Part shown: piece after piece, positions 20,247 through 30,636 of the stretch
Position numbering within the stretch: the first letter of the stretch is position 1
Layout: each line of letters opens with the position of its first letter
Assembly: GCF_000685355.1 (NCBI RefSeq)
Contig: NZ_JHET01000007.1
Coordinates: 248,001 to 312,000 of the forward strand
Source of the DNA: Microbacterium sp. CH12i
GTDB taxonomy: Bacteria; Actinomycetota; Actinomycetes; Actinomycetales; Microbacteriaceae
Length of the DNA: 64,000 nt
Reading direction: 5' to 3'
Made by a program: the position numbers and the translations under genes
Notes under the pieces: generated by a model
What the model was told of the DNA's origin: nothing
The model's database searches: none
What the model saw: only the letters and a program-made list of their open reading frames with translations

Positions 20247-21002
20247 GTGACTGGTGTGAAATTTGTGGCTATCGGCGACTCGTTTACAGAGGGTGTGGGC
20301 GATGAGTTGCCCGATGGCCGCGCGCGCGGCTGGGCCGACATCGCGGCGCAGGGCTGGGCGGATGCCGCGGGCCACCCCATCCAGTACGCCAATCTCGCGA
20401 TCCGGGGAAAGCTCGCCTGGCCGATCGTCGAGGAGCAACTCGAGCCAGCGCTCGCACTGAACCCGACGCACCTCTCGTTCAACGGGGGAGGCAACGACAT
20501 GCTCCGGCCACGGACGAATGTCGAGCACATCGCAGACACCTTCTCGCGAGTGCTGCGTCGATGCGATGAGCAGGGTGTGAGTGTCATCCTGCTGTCCGGT
20601 GCAAACCCGTCCGGACAGCTCCCGCTGGGCTCGCTCGTCCAGCGGCGCGGCGATGAACTCTCCGCAGCGGTGCTGCGTCGTGTGGCCGACCGACCAGACG
20701 TCGTGCGAGCGCTCAACTGGCCCGATCGAGAGCTTTCCACCGGTCGATACTGGTCAGACGACCGCCTGCACATGAACTCCGCAGGGCACCATCGCGTTGC
20801 CGCGCGTGTGCTGCACGCTCTCGGATATGAGCCTCCAACAGAATGGTGGGCTCCCGGCGTGCATTCTCCCGGTGCACCGGGTGGATTCGCGTACTACCGA
20901 CAGCACGTTGGCCCGTGGGTGCGTCGGCGAATGACTCGCACGTCATCCGGTGACGGACGTACGGCAAAGTACCCCGCGTGGGTCGAACGGGTTCCGCAGT
21001 GA
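20247..21002 (+). CDS. SGNH/GDSL-type hydrolase, paralogue of the gene at 49223
   Basis: A 251-residue esterase-like protein. Block I is FVAIGDSFTEG with the nucleophile Ser, block III GGGND carries the oxyanion Asn, and block V DDRLHMNSAGHH has the catalytic Asp and His. No signal peptide is visible, so it is predicted cytoplasmic. The last 50 residues are rich in Trp, Pro and Arg and resemble the C-terminus of the paralogue. The GTG start is fixed by a -10 box 6 nt upstream. The stop overlaps the GTG of the next gene. The natural substrate is unknown. Confidence 0.9.
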   Translation: MTGVKFVAIGDSFTEGVGDELPDGRARGWADIAAQGWADAAGHPIQYANLAIRGKLAWPIVEEQLEPALALNPTHLSFNGGGNDMLRPRTNVEHIADTFSRVLRRCDEQGVSVILLSGANPSGQLPLGSLVQRRGDELSAAVLRRVADRPDVVRALNWPDRELSTGRYWSDDRLHMNSAGHHRVAARVLHALGYEPPTEWWAPGVHSPGAPGGFAYYRQHVGPWVRRRMTRTSSGDGRTAKYPAWVERVPQ

Positions 21003-21625
21003 CTGCGGTGCGGGGGCGTCGGCTTCCGCGTCGTTGGGTGCAACTTTTGATCGGCCTGTTCCTCTATGGAATCGGAATCGCATTTATCGTTCGCGGCGAA
21101 ATCGGTGCCGCTCCGTGGGATGTGCTCTCACAGGGGATCGCCCGCCATGTGCCGTTGAGCTTCGGCGTGATCACGATCCTGGTTAGTGTCGTCGTGCTGG
21201 TGCTGTGGCTCCCACTGCGTCAGCGGTTCGGCATCGGGACCGTGCTGAATGCGCTTCTCGTTGGGCCCTCGGCCGATGTGGGACTAATGCTGATTCCGCC
21301 AGGGCAACCGCTGTGGCTTCGCATCGCATTTTTCGTGATCGGCTTGCTGGTGCTCGCGGCCGCCACAGGTCTCTACATCGGTGCGCACTTCGGTCCCGGA
21401 CCGCGAGATGGTCTGATGACCGGTCTACACAACCGCACTGGTTGGCCGATCTGGATCGTGCGCACGGGGCTCGAGGTCACGGTCGTTGCTATCGGCTGGG
21501 CGCTGGGCGGCAACGTCGGGCTGGGCACACTGACATTCGCACTGCTGGTCGGGCCGCTGTGTCAGTACTTCATGCGGATTTTCGCCGTCCCATTGGGAGA
21601 TGAGACGGAGCGAGTGCGCAAATGA
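20999..21625 (+). CDS. YczE/YitT-like integral membrane protein
   Basis: A 208-residue membrane protein with about five helices. It contains GLFLYGIGIAFIVRGEIGAAPWDVLSQG and FGPGPRDGLMTG, both typical of the YczE/BitT-type family, whose members include transporters of unclear substrate. The GTG at 20999 is preferred because it overlaps the previous stop (GTGA); an in-frame GTG at 20978 would add seven residues. The stop overlaps the next start (ATGA). Such tight coupling of hydrolase, membrane protein and SUMF1-like gene suggests one operon. Confidence 0.82.
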   Translation: MTAVRGRRLPRRWVQLLIGLFLYGIGIAFIVRGEIGAAPWDVLSQGIARHVPLSFGVITILVSVVVLVLWLPLRQRFGIGTVLNALLVGPSADVGLMLIPPGQPLWLRIAFFVIGLLVLAAATGLYIGAHFGPGPRDGLMTGLHNRTGWPIWIVRTGLEVTVVAIGWALGGNVGLGTLTFALLVGPLCQYFMRIFAVPLGDETERVRK

Positions 21626-22368
21626 GCGACTTCGAGTTGGCGCGAGTCGGGGCTGGTTCGGTCACGCTGCATGACGCACGACGGAACCAGCATCGAACGG
21701 TCGACCTCGAAACCTTCGAGATCGGTGTGTATGCCGTCACGGAAGAGCAGTTTGCCGAGGTACTAGGTATTCCCGCCGAACATCCACGTCGTCCCGCCCG
21801 CGACCTGAGTTGGCTGCGTGCCGTGCGCTTCTGCAACGCGGCATCCGAATGGGAGGGTTTGGACCCGGCCTACAGCTTCAATGGTGACGAAATCACCTGG
21901 CACGTAGATAGCGACGGGTACCGGCTGCCGACTGAAGCAGAGTGGGAATATGCGTGCCGTGCCGGGTCGACCGGAGCGCACTATGGCCCGCTTTCTGAGA
22001 TTGCTTGGACAAGTGCGGACGGTGTTAGCTCACCACAGAACATCGGTGGAAAGCTGCCGAACCTGAACGGACTCTTCGACACCCTTGGCAATGTATGGGA
22101 GTGGTGCTGGGATTTGCTCGACCCGGCGCGCTATGACGAATATCGTGTTTTCCGTGGGGGCGGTTTCGCCGACGATGCCTGGAGCGTTCGCGCTTCGGTA
22201 CGTCGCGGGGGAGCGCCGCGCATGCACCACGAGGATGTCGGGATGCGGTTGGCCCGCGGCGGCTTCGACAGCGCGGATGCCGCGCAGGGATGGTCTGCGG
22301 CGGCCGACCGCGAACGCGCGGTTTCGGATGAAGCGCTGCCGTCAGGTTGGACGCCGAGACGCGGCTGA
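21622..22368 (+). CDS. SUMF1/FGE-fold protein without the catalytic cysteines
   Basis: A 248-residue protein of the sulfatase-modifying-factor fold. Family segments seen are EIGVYAVTEEQFAEVLG, YRLPTEAEWEYACRAGS, GLFDTLGNVWEWCWD and RVFRGGGFADDAW. In true formylglycine-generating enzymes two Cys follow the RGGS-like stretch. Here that region reads GGGFADDAWSVRASVRRGG and has no Cys, so sulfatase activation is unlikely. Other members of the fold act in ergothioneine synthesis or as non-catalytic binding domains, and neither can be confirmed here. Coupled to the preceding membrane protein by ATGA. Confidence 0.85.
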   Translation: MSDFELARVGAGSVTLHDARRNQHRTVDLETFEIGVYAVTEEQFAEVLGIPAEHPRRPARDLSWLRAVRFCNAASEWEGLDPAYSFNGDEITWHVDSDGYRLPTEAEWEYACRAGSTGAHYGPLSEIAWTSADGVSSPQNIGGKLPNLNGLFDTLGNVWEWCWDLLDPARYDEYRVFRGGGFADDAWSVRASVRRGGAPRMHHEDVGMRLARGGFDSADAAQGWSAAADRERAVSDEALPSGWTPRRG

Positions 22369-22436
22369 ATGCGGGTGCGCCGTGGCGGATCCCCGCAGCT
22401 CTTGCTCTGCGGATCAATTCCTGGCATTGTCTGACC

Positions 22437-22637
22437 ATGGGTATTGGCACAGGAATCGCATTGTTCGTGATCGGAGCCATCCTCGCGTTCGCACTGAACG
22501 TCGAGGTCACATGGCTAGATCTCAATCTCGTCGGATACATCCTGATGGGAGCCGGGGTGGTCGTCTTCATCATTTCGCTGATTCTGGTCGCGCGGCGCCG
22601 TCCGCGCGGCGTCCCCACAGACGACACCAGACTATAA
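22437..22637 (+). CDS. Small membrane protein (DUF6458-like)
   Basis: A 66-residue protein with two helices (about 3-21 and 28-49) and a basic tail. MGIGTGIALFVIGAILAFAL and the WLDLNLVGYILMGAG pattern match a small protein family common in Actinobacteria whose function is unknown. The ATG at 22437 is chosen because the frame upstream lacks hydrophobic homology. The gene converges on the MFS gene with 12 bases between stops. Confidence 0.8.
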   Translation: MGIGTGIALFVIGAILAFALNVEVTWLDLNLVGYILMGAGVVVFIISLILVARRRPRGVPTDDTRL

Positions 22638-22649
22638 GCGCGAAGGGTC

Positions 22650-23978
22650 TCAGGAACGGCGACGTTCTGGATCCAGCCCGATGCGGATTCGTGTGTGCTT
22701 GCGTTCAATGAGGATGAAGGTGGCGCCCACCAGCCAGATCGGAACCTGCGCGAGGAATGCGAGGCGGAAAGCTTCCAGCGAGTAGGTGTCCGGGGTGCCT
22801 GCGCCTTGAAGATCGAGTGCCAAACCGATCAGGAAGATCGCGATGAGCGCGGATATGAAACCGCCACCGTTCGTGAGCCCCGTCGCAGTGCTGAGCCTAT
22901 GCGCAGGATTGTGCGTTCTGGCGTGGTCGAACGCAATCATCGATGCGGGTGCACCGGTGGCGAGGGCGACCGCCAGAGCGTAGAGCATCCAGAGCGGTGC
23001 CGGACCCGACTGGAGCAGGATCACGATCCAGGCGATCATCTGAATCGCCACCGCGGGAAGCACGAGAGCGATGGATCGCTGATTCGGCATGCGACCAGAT
23101 AGGTTTCCGATGATCGGGCCGAGAATCATTCCCGCAACGACATATGTCGAGATGATAGTCGCAGCTTGCGCAGTAGAGACACCCTCGCCTGTGGTGAGGA
23201 ACGGCATTCCCCAGAGCAGCACGAAGGCGGTTCCCGCGAACGGCGTGGTGAAGTGCGACCAGAACGCCAGTCGTGTTCCAGGATGGGCCCAGGCCGCGCG
23301 GATGCCGACACCAGTGTCGATTGCAGACGTCACGACTCGCACGACACCGGTGTCGGTGTTGACGGTGACGTCCGCGTCGAGCTCTGGTGGGCGGTTGCGA
23401 ATGACGGCCCAGACAAGGATGGCGAAAAGGATGCCGAGGGCGGCGATGCTGCCGAAAGTGATCGTCCAGGTAGTCGAGTGCAGGAGCGCAGCGAGCGGGA
23501 TCAGCGCAACAAGTTGCCCCGCTTGTCCGATCACACCCGTGAGCTGCACCATGACCGGCCCTCGCTGCGCTGGGAACCAGATGGCGATGAGACGCAATAC
23601 TGCGGGGAACACCGCGGCGTCGCCCGCGCCGAGAAGGATGCGGGCGACGATCGTGATGCCGATGCTGGGGGAGATGGCGATGGTGAGTTGTCCGAACGCC
23701 ATCAGGATCATGCCGATCGTGATGATAGGACGCGCGCCATACCTATCGAGCAGCACACCGATCGGTATCTGCATGCCGCCGTATACGGCAAGCTGCACCA
23801 CCGCGAATAGAGACAGAGTCGAAGCATCCGCCTGAAAACGCTCCGCTGCGTCCACCCCGACGGCTCCGAGAGACGTGCGGTTCGCGACGGCGAGCATATA
23901 TGCGGCGACGCCGACCGACCAGATCAACCATGCACGCCAGCCGGGCGTGGCAATGGGGGAGAGGTTCTGAGTGCGCAC
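22650..23978 (-). CDS. MFS transporter (nitrate/anion or efflux type)
   Basis: A 442-residue protein with about 12 helices. The N-terminal half has MLAVANRTSLGAVGVDAAERF, the MFS loop GVLLDRYGARP and RILLGAGDAAVFPAVLRLIA. These resemble the group with anion:cation symporters and uncharacterised actinobacterial permeases. The substrate is unknown. The GTG start at 23978 is set by a TAGCGT box 6 nt upstream on the minus strand, giving a leaderless message. It is divergent from vapB, with 110 bases between. Confidence 0.88.
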   Translation of the reverse strand: MRTQNLSPIATPGWRAWLIWSVGVAAYMLAVANRTSLGAVGVDAAERFQADASTLSLFAVVQLAVYGGMQIPIGVLLDRYGARPIITIGMILMAFGQLTIAISPSIGITIVARILLGAGDAAVFPAVLRLIAIWFPAQRGPVMVQLTGVIGQAGQLVALIPLAALLHSTTWTITFGSIAALGILFAILVWAVIRNRPPELDADVTVNTDTGVVRVVTSAIDTGVGIRAAWAHPGTRLAFWSHFTTPFAGTAFVLLWGMPFLTTGEGVSTAQAATIISTYVVAGMILGPIIGNLSGRMPNQRSIALVLPAVAIQMIAWIVILLQSGPAPLWMLYALAVALATGAPASMIAFDHARTHNPAHRLSTATGLTNGGGFISALIAIFLIGLALDLQGAGTPDTYSLEAFRLAFLAQVPIWLVGATFILIERKHTRIRIGLDPERRRS

Positions 23979-23984
23979 CTTTCA

Positions 23985-23990
23985 ACGCTA
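23985..23990 (-). promoter_or_regulatory. -10 box for the leaderless MFS gene
   Basis: On the minus strand TAGCGT ends 6 nt before the GTG of the MFS gene, with no ribosome site between. Confidence 0.5.
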
Positions 23991-24046
23991 CTCCGGCATC
24001 GCTGCCCTGCGGTCGGTGGCGCTGGCGATCGCGCGGAGAGGAGTGA

Positions 24047-24088
24047 TTGATAGCAGATCATCTTCCAGTTTGATGCTATGCTATCAAA
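24047..24088 (+). promoter_or_regulatory. Candidate VapB/VapBC operator and promoter
   Basis: A perfect 9-bp inverted repeat, TTGATAGCA (24047-24055) and TGCTATCAA (24079-24087), brackets the start region. Its right arm overlaps a -10-like TATGCT (24077-24082) that ends 6 nt before the vapB ATG. This is the expected layout for autoregulation by the antitoxin or the toxin-antitoxin complex. Confidence 0.55.
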
Positions 24089-24343
24089 ATGCGAACGACA
24101 GTTACGCTCGATCCTGACTCCGAGGCGCTGGTTCGCCGTCTTATGGCTGAACACGGCATCTCGTTCAAGCGTGCACTCAACGATGCAATTCGCGGAGGAA
24201 TGAGCGCCACGGCGTCGCGCAGCAAACGCAGCACTCGTGTGCGACACATGGGGGAGCCCACATTCGATCTCGATCGCGCACTCAGCCTCTCGGGCAATCT
24301 CGAGGATGAGGAAGTCATCCGAAAGATGCGGATGGGGAAGTGA
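24089..24343 (+). CDS. vapB: VapB-type antitoxin
   Basis: An 84-residue protein. The N-terminus MRTTVTLDPDSEALVRRLM followed by SFKRALNDAIRGG fits a ribbon-helix-helix DNA-binding domain. The C-terminal half (about 45-84) is charged and is probably the toxin-binding, disorder-prone tail; FDLDRALSLSGNLEDEEVI is the likely contact. It would neutralise the PIN toxin encoded next and repress the operon. The GTG of vapC overlaps its stop (GTGA). The message is probably leaderless. Confidence 0.85.
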   Translation: MRTTVTLDPDSEALVRRLMAEHGISFKRALNDAIRGGMSATASRSKRSTRVRHMGEPTFDLDRALSLSGNLEDEEVIRKMRMGK

Positions 24344-24777
24344 GAGTCGTCGATGCCAACGTCCTGCTCTACGCGGTGAATGCAGACGCACGCCACCATG
24401 ATCGTGCGCTCGAATGGCTCGACCGTGCACTTGCGGGCGAGGATACCGTCGGCTTCAGCTGGATCGCGCTCATCGCCTTCGCGCGTCTCTCGACCCGTGC
24501 CGAGATCTTCACGGCGCCGCTCTCACCTGCAGAGGCAATGAATCAGATCGATGAGTGGATCAGTGCTCCGGGTGGACGTGTTCTTCACCCGGGCGAGCGG
24601 CACCTCGGCATTCTGACAGGGCTTCTGGAGGATCTCGGCACAGCCGGGAACCTCGTCAACGACGCACACTTGGCAGCGCTGGCCATCGAGCATCGTGCGA
24701 CTGTCGTTTCGTACGACAACGACTTCTCGCGCTTTACGCGGGCGCGTTGGTCAACACCAGACGATCTGCTGAAGTGA
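24340..24777 (+). CDS. vapC: VapC-type PIN-domain toxin
   Basis: A 145-residue PIN ribonuclease, predicted to cleave RNA (often tRNA) when free of VapB. Acidic metal ligands visible are D5 in VVDANVLLYAV, D108 in NLVNDAHLAALAIEH and D126/D128 in SYDNDFSRF. The second canonical Glu is not obvious in FSWIALIAFARLSTR; that matches a VapC subgroup whose central segment reads LLAFLRIAT-like. The module is complete, so it is probably active. A broken second PIN gene lies just downstream on the other strand. Confidence 0.88.
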   Translation: MRVVDANVLLYAVNADARHHDRALEWLDRALAGEDTVGFSWIALIAFARLSTRAEIFTAPLSPAEAMNQIDEWISAPGGRVLHPGERHLGILTGLLEDLGTAGNLVNDAHLAALAIEHRATVVSYDNDFSRFTRARWSTPDDLLK

Positions 24778-24849
24778 TGCTCGCGGTGGCATCCAATCTC
24801 AACATGTCAGCTTCAAACTGACATAATGTGCATTATCGGCTTATCTCAA

Positions 24850-25115
24850 TCACGTGGAGGATGAGGTATCTGCAACCGTGAGCCCACCTTGCAGCCAGGC
24901 TTCCAGCAGGCTCTTATCGCCGCTCACCGCCAGCACATCGACGAGTCAATGCGAGCTGCGCGTTCAGCAGCCGTCACGGCGGCGTGAGCTTCAACGAACG
25001 TCACACGCGACGTGACAACCTACGATGCGCCATCCCACAACGCGCGACACTGATCTTCGCTCTCCTCACTAATAAGCATTGGCACGATGCTTGAGGTATC
25101 GAAGTACCCGATCAA
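24850..25115 (-). pseudogene. Decayed PIN-domain toxin gene (VapC-like relic)
   Basis: Read on the minus strand from a TTG at 25115, the sequence gives LIGYFDTSSIVPMLISEE, then CRALWDGAS, a TAG stop, then VVTSRVTFVEAHAAV and ARIDSS. This is the first half of a PIN toxin with its first Asp and the central Glu in FVEAHAA. The frame then ends, and in another frame LAVSGDKSLLEAWLQGG and TVADTSSST follow, the usual C-terminal PIN strand and tail. About 50 codons carrying the remaining acidic residues seem to be deleted. There are at least two inactivating changes: a stop and an out-of-frame deletion. It is not related closely to the intact vapC nearby. The interval 24778-25172 holds no other gene. 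Confidence 0.75.
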
Positions 25116-25159
25116 CCTCGCATCTCGTTGACCAGCTCACTGAGGTGGCGCACAGAACG
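25112..25159 (-). pseudogene. C-terminal remnant of the antitoxin gene paired with the PIN relic
   Basis: On the minus strand the short open stretch RSVRHLSELVNEMRG ends in a TGA that overlaps the TTG of the PIN relic (TTGA). That is the stop-start coupling usual between an antitoxin and its toxin. Its upstream part is missing: only 13 bases later the UvrA-like gene ends. The antitoxin was probably cut when that gene, or a rearrangement, arrived. The family of the antitoxin cannot be told from 15 residues. Confidence 0.45.
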
Positions 25160-25172
25160 TCAGGCGCGAACC

Positions 25173-27530
<2,358 letters not shown>

Positions 27531-27673
27531 CTTCAACCTTCGTGGGATCATCAGGCGGGACCGAAGTGGCGAAATGCCGTTCCGATCCTGCCACGAACCG
27601 GCGACACTGCGGAGGAACTGAGCGCTACGCTGAGCACATCCCTCACAGGACCTTCACAGAGAGGCTCCACACC

Positions 27674-28276
27674 ATGTCTGAAACCCTCACCGAGGCAAAG
27701 TCCCTTTTCAAAACAATCCGCGTGACCTTGGCAATTTCCGGCGCCATCGCACTAATCGCAGGAATCATTCTGCTGGTGTGGCCCCTTAAGACGGCCGTAC
27801 TCGTGACGGGCATCGTCGCGTCCTATCTGATTGTCGCCGGTATCGTCTACGTCGGGCTCGGAATCTTCTCCGGCAAGAAGGGTGGTTGGGCGCGCATCGG
27901 ACACATCGTCCTCGGCTTGCTCTATATCGCGGCGGGAATCATCGCATTCCTGAATCTCCAGGCAGTCACCGTCACGCTGGCCTTCATCACCGTCATCTTC
28001 ATCGGCATCAGCTGGATCGTGGACGGCGTTGTCGCACTCACCCTGCTCCACAAAGACGGTTCGAGGGCGTGGACCATCATCTACGCGATCCTCAGCATCA
28101 TCGCCGGCATCATCGTCATCTTCTCGCCGCTGCTCGCGGCGGTTGCACTGTGGTGGATCCTGGGCATCAGCCTTGTCGTGCTCGGCATCATCCAGATCGT
28201 CCGTGCCATCACGCTTGGTCGCGACGAGAAGGCAGCCACGGCCGCGTTCGCGTCAAGTGGCACTCCTGCCGCATAA
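27674..28276 (+). CDS. HdeD-like DUF308 membrane protein
   Basis: A 200-residue protein with about six membrane helices arranged as pairs, with GLLYIAAGIIAFLNLQAVTVTLAF and IIAGIIVIFSPLLAAVALWWI typical of HdeD/DUF308 proteins. In enterobacteria HdeD is linked to acid resistance at high density; no such role can be claimed here. The ATG at 27674 is chosen as the first Met before the hydrophobic part. The gene is divergent from the UvrA-like gene and is followed by a clear terminator. Confidence 0.87.
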   Translation: MSETLTEAKSLFKTIRVTLAISGAIALIAGIILLVWPLKTAVLVTGIVASYLIVAGIVYVGLGIFSGKKGGWARIGHIVLGLLYIAAGIIAFLNLQAVTVTLAFITVIFIGISWIVDGVVALTLLHKDGSRAWTIIYAILSIIAGIIVIFSPLLAAVALWWILGISLVVLGIIQIVRAITLGRDEKAATAAFASSGTPAA

Positions 28277-28290
28277 GTCCTTAGTGCGTC

Positions 28291-28326
28291 GAATGGCCCC
28301 GTCCCGCGATAGCGGACGGGGCCATT
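28291..28326 (+). terminator. Bidirectional terminator between the HdeD-like and SDR genes
   Basis: A 14-bp perfect stem, GAATGGCCCCGTCC (28291-28304) with GGACGGGGCCATTC (28313-28326), and an 8-base loop. It lies between converging genes and can serve both. Confidence 0.8.
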
Positions 28327-28336
28327 CGAGTACCAC

Positions 28337-29101
28337 CTACTCCGCGACGAAGTCGCTCGTGTCGCCGACGAGTCGGGTGTTGTCTGCGGGTACCGGCTCG
28401 ACGGCAGCAAGTGCAACCTCGGCGGCGAATTCTGCCACGTTGTAGAGCTTGCCCGCTGACTCGCGGCGCTCGGCGATCGCGCCGGGGTTTGCGCGCTCGA
28501 GCAGCGTCGCGGTGATCGTTCCTTCGATCATGTCGCCGGAGACGACGGTGAAGCCGATGCCCTTTTCTGCGAGTGATGGAACAAGTTCGCGCAACGCATC
28601 CTCGCCAGCACGCTTCGACAGAGCGACCGGCTCGTACTCCGGCATCGTCTTGGTCGTACGAATGAAATGTGCCTGATGGCTGGTCACGAAAATTACTCGT
28701 GATCCTTCGCCGAGCAGTGACAGTGCGGCGTTGAGGACGCTGAGCTGTGCATCGCGGTTGAGCGTGAGAGCGTAGTCCGCGGCCATGCCAGATTCCATGC
28801 CGCCGGAAGCATTCAGCACGAGCACGTCGATGTGTCCGTACTCGGCACGGACCTGTTCCATCATTTCGGCGACAGATGCTGGATCCGTGAGGTCTGCTCC
28901 GACGACGAGCGCGCGTCCACCGAGTTCACGAAGCTGAGTGGCGAGCTTCTCGGCACGCGGTGCTTTGTTGCGGAAGTTGATGACGACGTCTGCGCCGGCC
29001 TCAGCAAAGTAGCGGACGGTATCTGCGCCAACGCCCCGCGAAGAGCCGGTAACAAGAGCAACTTTTCCGGCGAGGGAACCTGCGGGAAGAACGTCGGACA
29101 C
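28337..29101 (-). CDS. SDR-family NAD(P)-dependent oxidoreductase
   Basis: A 254-residue short-chain dehydrogenase. The cofactor motif is KVALVTGSSRGVGADTVRYF, with NASGG in strand 4. The usual YxxxK catalytic pair appears as YEPVALSKRAGEDAL, where Tyr and Lys are spaced more widely than normal (Y-E-P-V-A-L-S-K), so the active site may be atypical. The substrate is unknown. The GTG at 29101 is preferred because AAGGAG lies 6 nt upstream; the frame is open further upstream without homology. Divergent from the nfeD-like gene. Confidence 0.88.
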   Translation of the reverse strand: MSDVLPAGSLAGKVALVTGSSRGVGADTVRYFAEAGADVVINFRNKAPRAEKLATQLRELGGRALVVGADLTDPASVAEMMEQVRAEYGHIDVLVLNASGGMESGMAADYALTLNRDAQLSVLNAALSLLGEGSRVIFVTSHQAHFIRTTKTMPEYEPVALSKRAGEDALRELVPSLAEKGIGFTVVSGDMIEGTITATLLERANPGAIAERRESAGKLYNVAEFAAEVALAAVEPVPADNTRLVGDTSDFVAE

Positions 29102-29198
29102 GGTGACTCCTTGTGGTGCGTGGAATGCCGCGAAAAAACGCGGCCACATCACCTTATCAATGCGCTTTCCAGACCCCGGTAACGTCACAGCCGCGTGG

Positions 29199-29204
29199 TA
29201 GGTT
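29199..29204 (+). promoter_or_regulatory. Candidate -10 box for the NfeD/SPFH operon
   Basis: TAGGTT lies 18 nt before the ATG at 29223 and would yield a short leader holding AAAGGAGG. The region to the SDR start is 121 bases and may also hold the SDR promoter. Confidence 0.35.
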
Positions 29205-29222
29205 GACGGCAAAGGAGGACAC

Positions 29223-29696
29223 ATGAATGACGCATCTGTCTTCATCGATCTGGTTGGCGAGTGGGCGTGGATCGGCTGGCTCATCCTGATCGCGGTGTTC
29301 CTCGTGATCGAAATGCTCAGTCTCGATTTCACGTTCCTTATGCTGGGCCTCGGCAGCGCCGTTGGCCTGCTCACCGGTCTGTTCGGGCTGCCGGTCTGGG
29401 CGCAGCTGATCATCGCTGCCGCAGCGGCCGCTCTGTTCATCCTCGTCCTGCGGCCTCCGCTATTGAAGCGGCTCCATCGTGGTGAAGATCCGACGAAGTC
29501 TAACGTCGACGCGCTCATCGGCCTCCGTGGCACAGCGCTCGACGAGATCACGCAGATCTCGGGTCAGGCGAAGCTCCGCAACGGAGATACATGGACGGCC
29601 CGCTCGGAATCTGCCATCGCCATCCCCTCTGGCGCCCCGGTTGCGGTATCCGCGATCAACGGTGCGACCGCCATCGTCCGTCCCGTAAACGACTAG
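29223..29696 (+). CDS. NfeD-family membrane protein
   Basis: A 157-residue protein. Helices lie at about 14-33, 36-56 and 60-76, followed by a soluble beta-barrel (OB-fold) domain starting near LIGLRGTALDEIT and ending VSAINGATAIVRP. NfeD proteins pair with SPFH/stomatin proteins in membrane microdomains, and the next gene is such a protein, 8 bases on. AAAGGAGG lies just before the ATG. Confidence 0.9.
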   Translation: MNDASVFIDLVGEWAWIGWLILIAVFLVIEMLSLDFTFLMLGLGSAVGLLTGLFGLPVWAQLIIAAAAAALFILVLRPPLLKRLHRGEDPTKSNVDALIGLRGTALDEITQISGQAKLRNGDTWTARSESAIAIPSGAPVAVSAINGATAIVRPVND

Positions 29697-29704
29697 GAGA
29701 CACC

Positions 29705-30636
29705 GTGAACGAATCCTCGTTCATCCCCACCGCAATCGGATGGATTCTCGCCATCGCGGTCATCATCTTCGTGGTGGTGACTGTCGCACGGTCCATCCGG
29801 ATCATTCCGCAGGCCACCGCTGGCGTCGTCGAACGCCTGGGCCGCTACCACAAGACGCTCATGCCGGGTCTGAACATCCTCGTGCCTTTCATCGACCGGC
29901 TTCGTCCGCTCATCGACATGCGCGAGCAGGTCGTGTCGTTCCCGCCGCAGCCGGTGATCACCGAAGATAACCTGGTCGTCTCGATCGACACGGTCGTCTA
30001 CTTCCAGGTGACAGACGCTCGCGCCGCGACATATGAGATCGCGAACTATCTCGGTGCTGTTGAGCAGCTCACGACCACCACCCTCCGAAATGTCGTCGGT
30101 GGGCTGAACCTCGAAGAAGCTCTCACCAGCCGCGACAACATCAACGGGCAGCTGCGCGTAGTCCTCGACGAGGCCACCGGAAAATGGGGTATTCGCGTTG
30201 GACGTGTCGAGCTCAAGGCCATCGACCCGCCCCTCTCGATCCAGGACTCCATGGAGAAGCAGATGCGCGCCGAGCGTGACCGCCGCGCCGCGATCCTGAC
30301 CGCCGAGGGAACAAAGCAGTCCGCGATCCTCGAAGCAGAGGCGCCCGCCAGGCAGAGATTCTTCGCGCCGAAGGCGACAAGCAGGCTGCAGTGCTGCGCG
30401 CACAGGGTGAGGCCGAAGCAATCCAGAACGTCTTCACTGCCATCCACCAGGGTGCCCCGGACGACAAGCTGCTTGCGTACCAGTACCTGCAGATGTTGCC
30501 GAAAATCGCCGACAGCGAGTCGAGCAAACTGTGGATCATCCCGAGCGAGCTCACCGAGGCGCTCAAGGGAATCGGCAGTGCGTTCACGCCGCGCCCCGGC
30601 ACCGAACAGCCTCCGGCTGGCACTCCCGGCGCGTGA
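29705..30636 (+). CDS. SPFH/stomatin (band 7) protein, one apparent frameshift
   Basis: A stomatin-like membrane scaffold. A helix at residues 9-29 is followed by the SPFH domain with RIIPQATAGVVERLGRYHK, GLNILVPFIDRL, EDNLVVSIDTVVYFQV and the conserved region around VEQLTTTTLRNVVGG. Within the coiled-coil part the frame is lost after AILEAE. The expected GARQAEILRAEGDKQAAVL is one frame over, and restoring one G near 30340 (GAGGGCG read as GAGGCG) gives about 310 residues. The C-terminus is LPKIADSESSKLWIIPSEL then a Pro/Gly-rich tail. Pairs with the NfeD protein. Confidence 0.9.
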
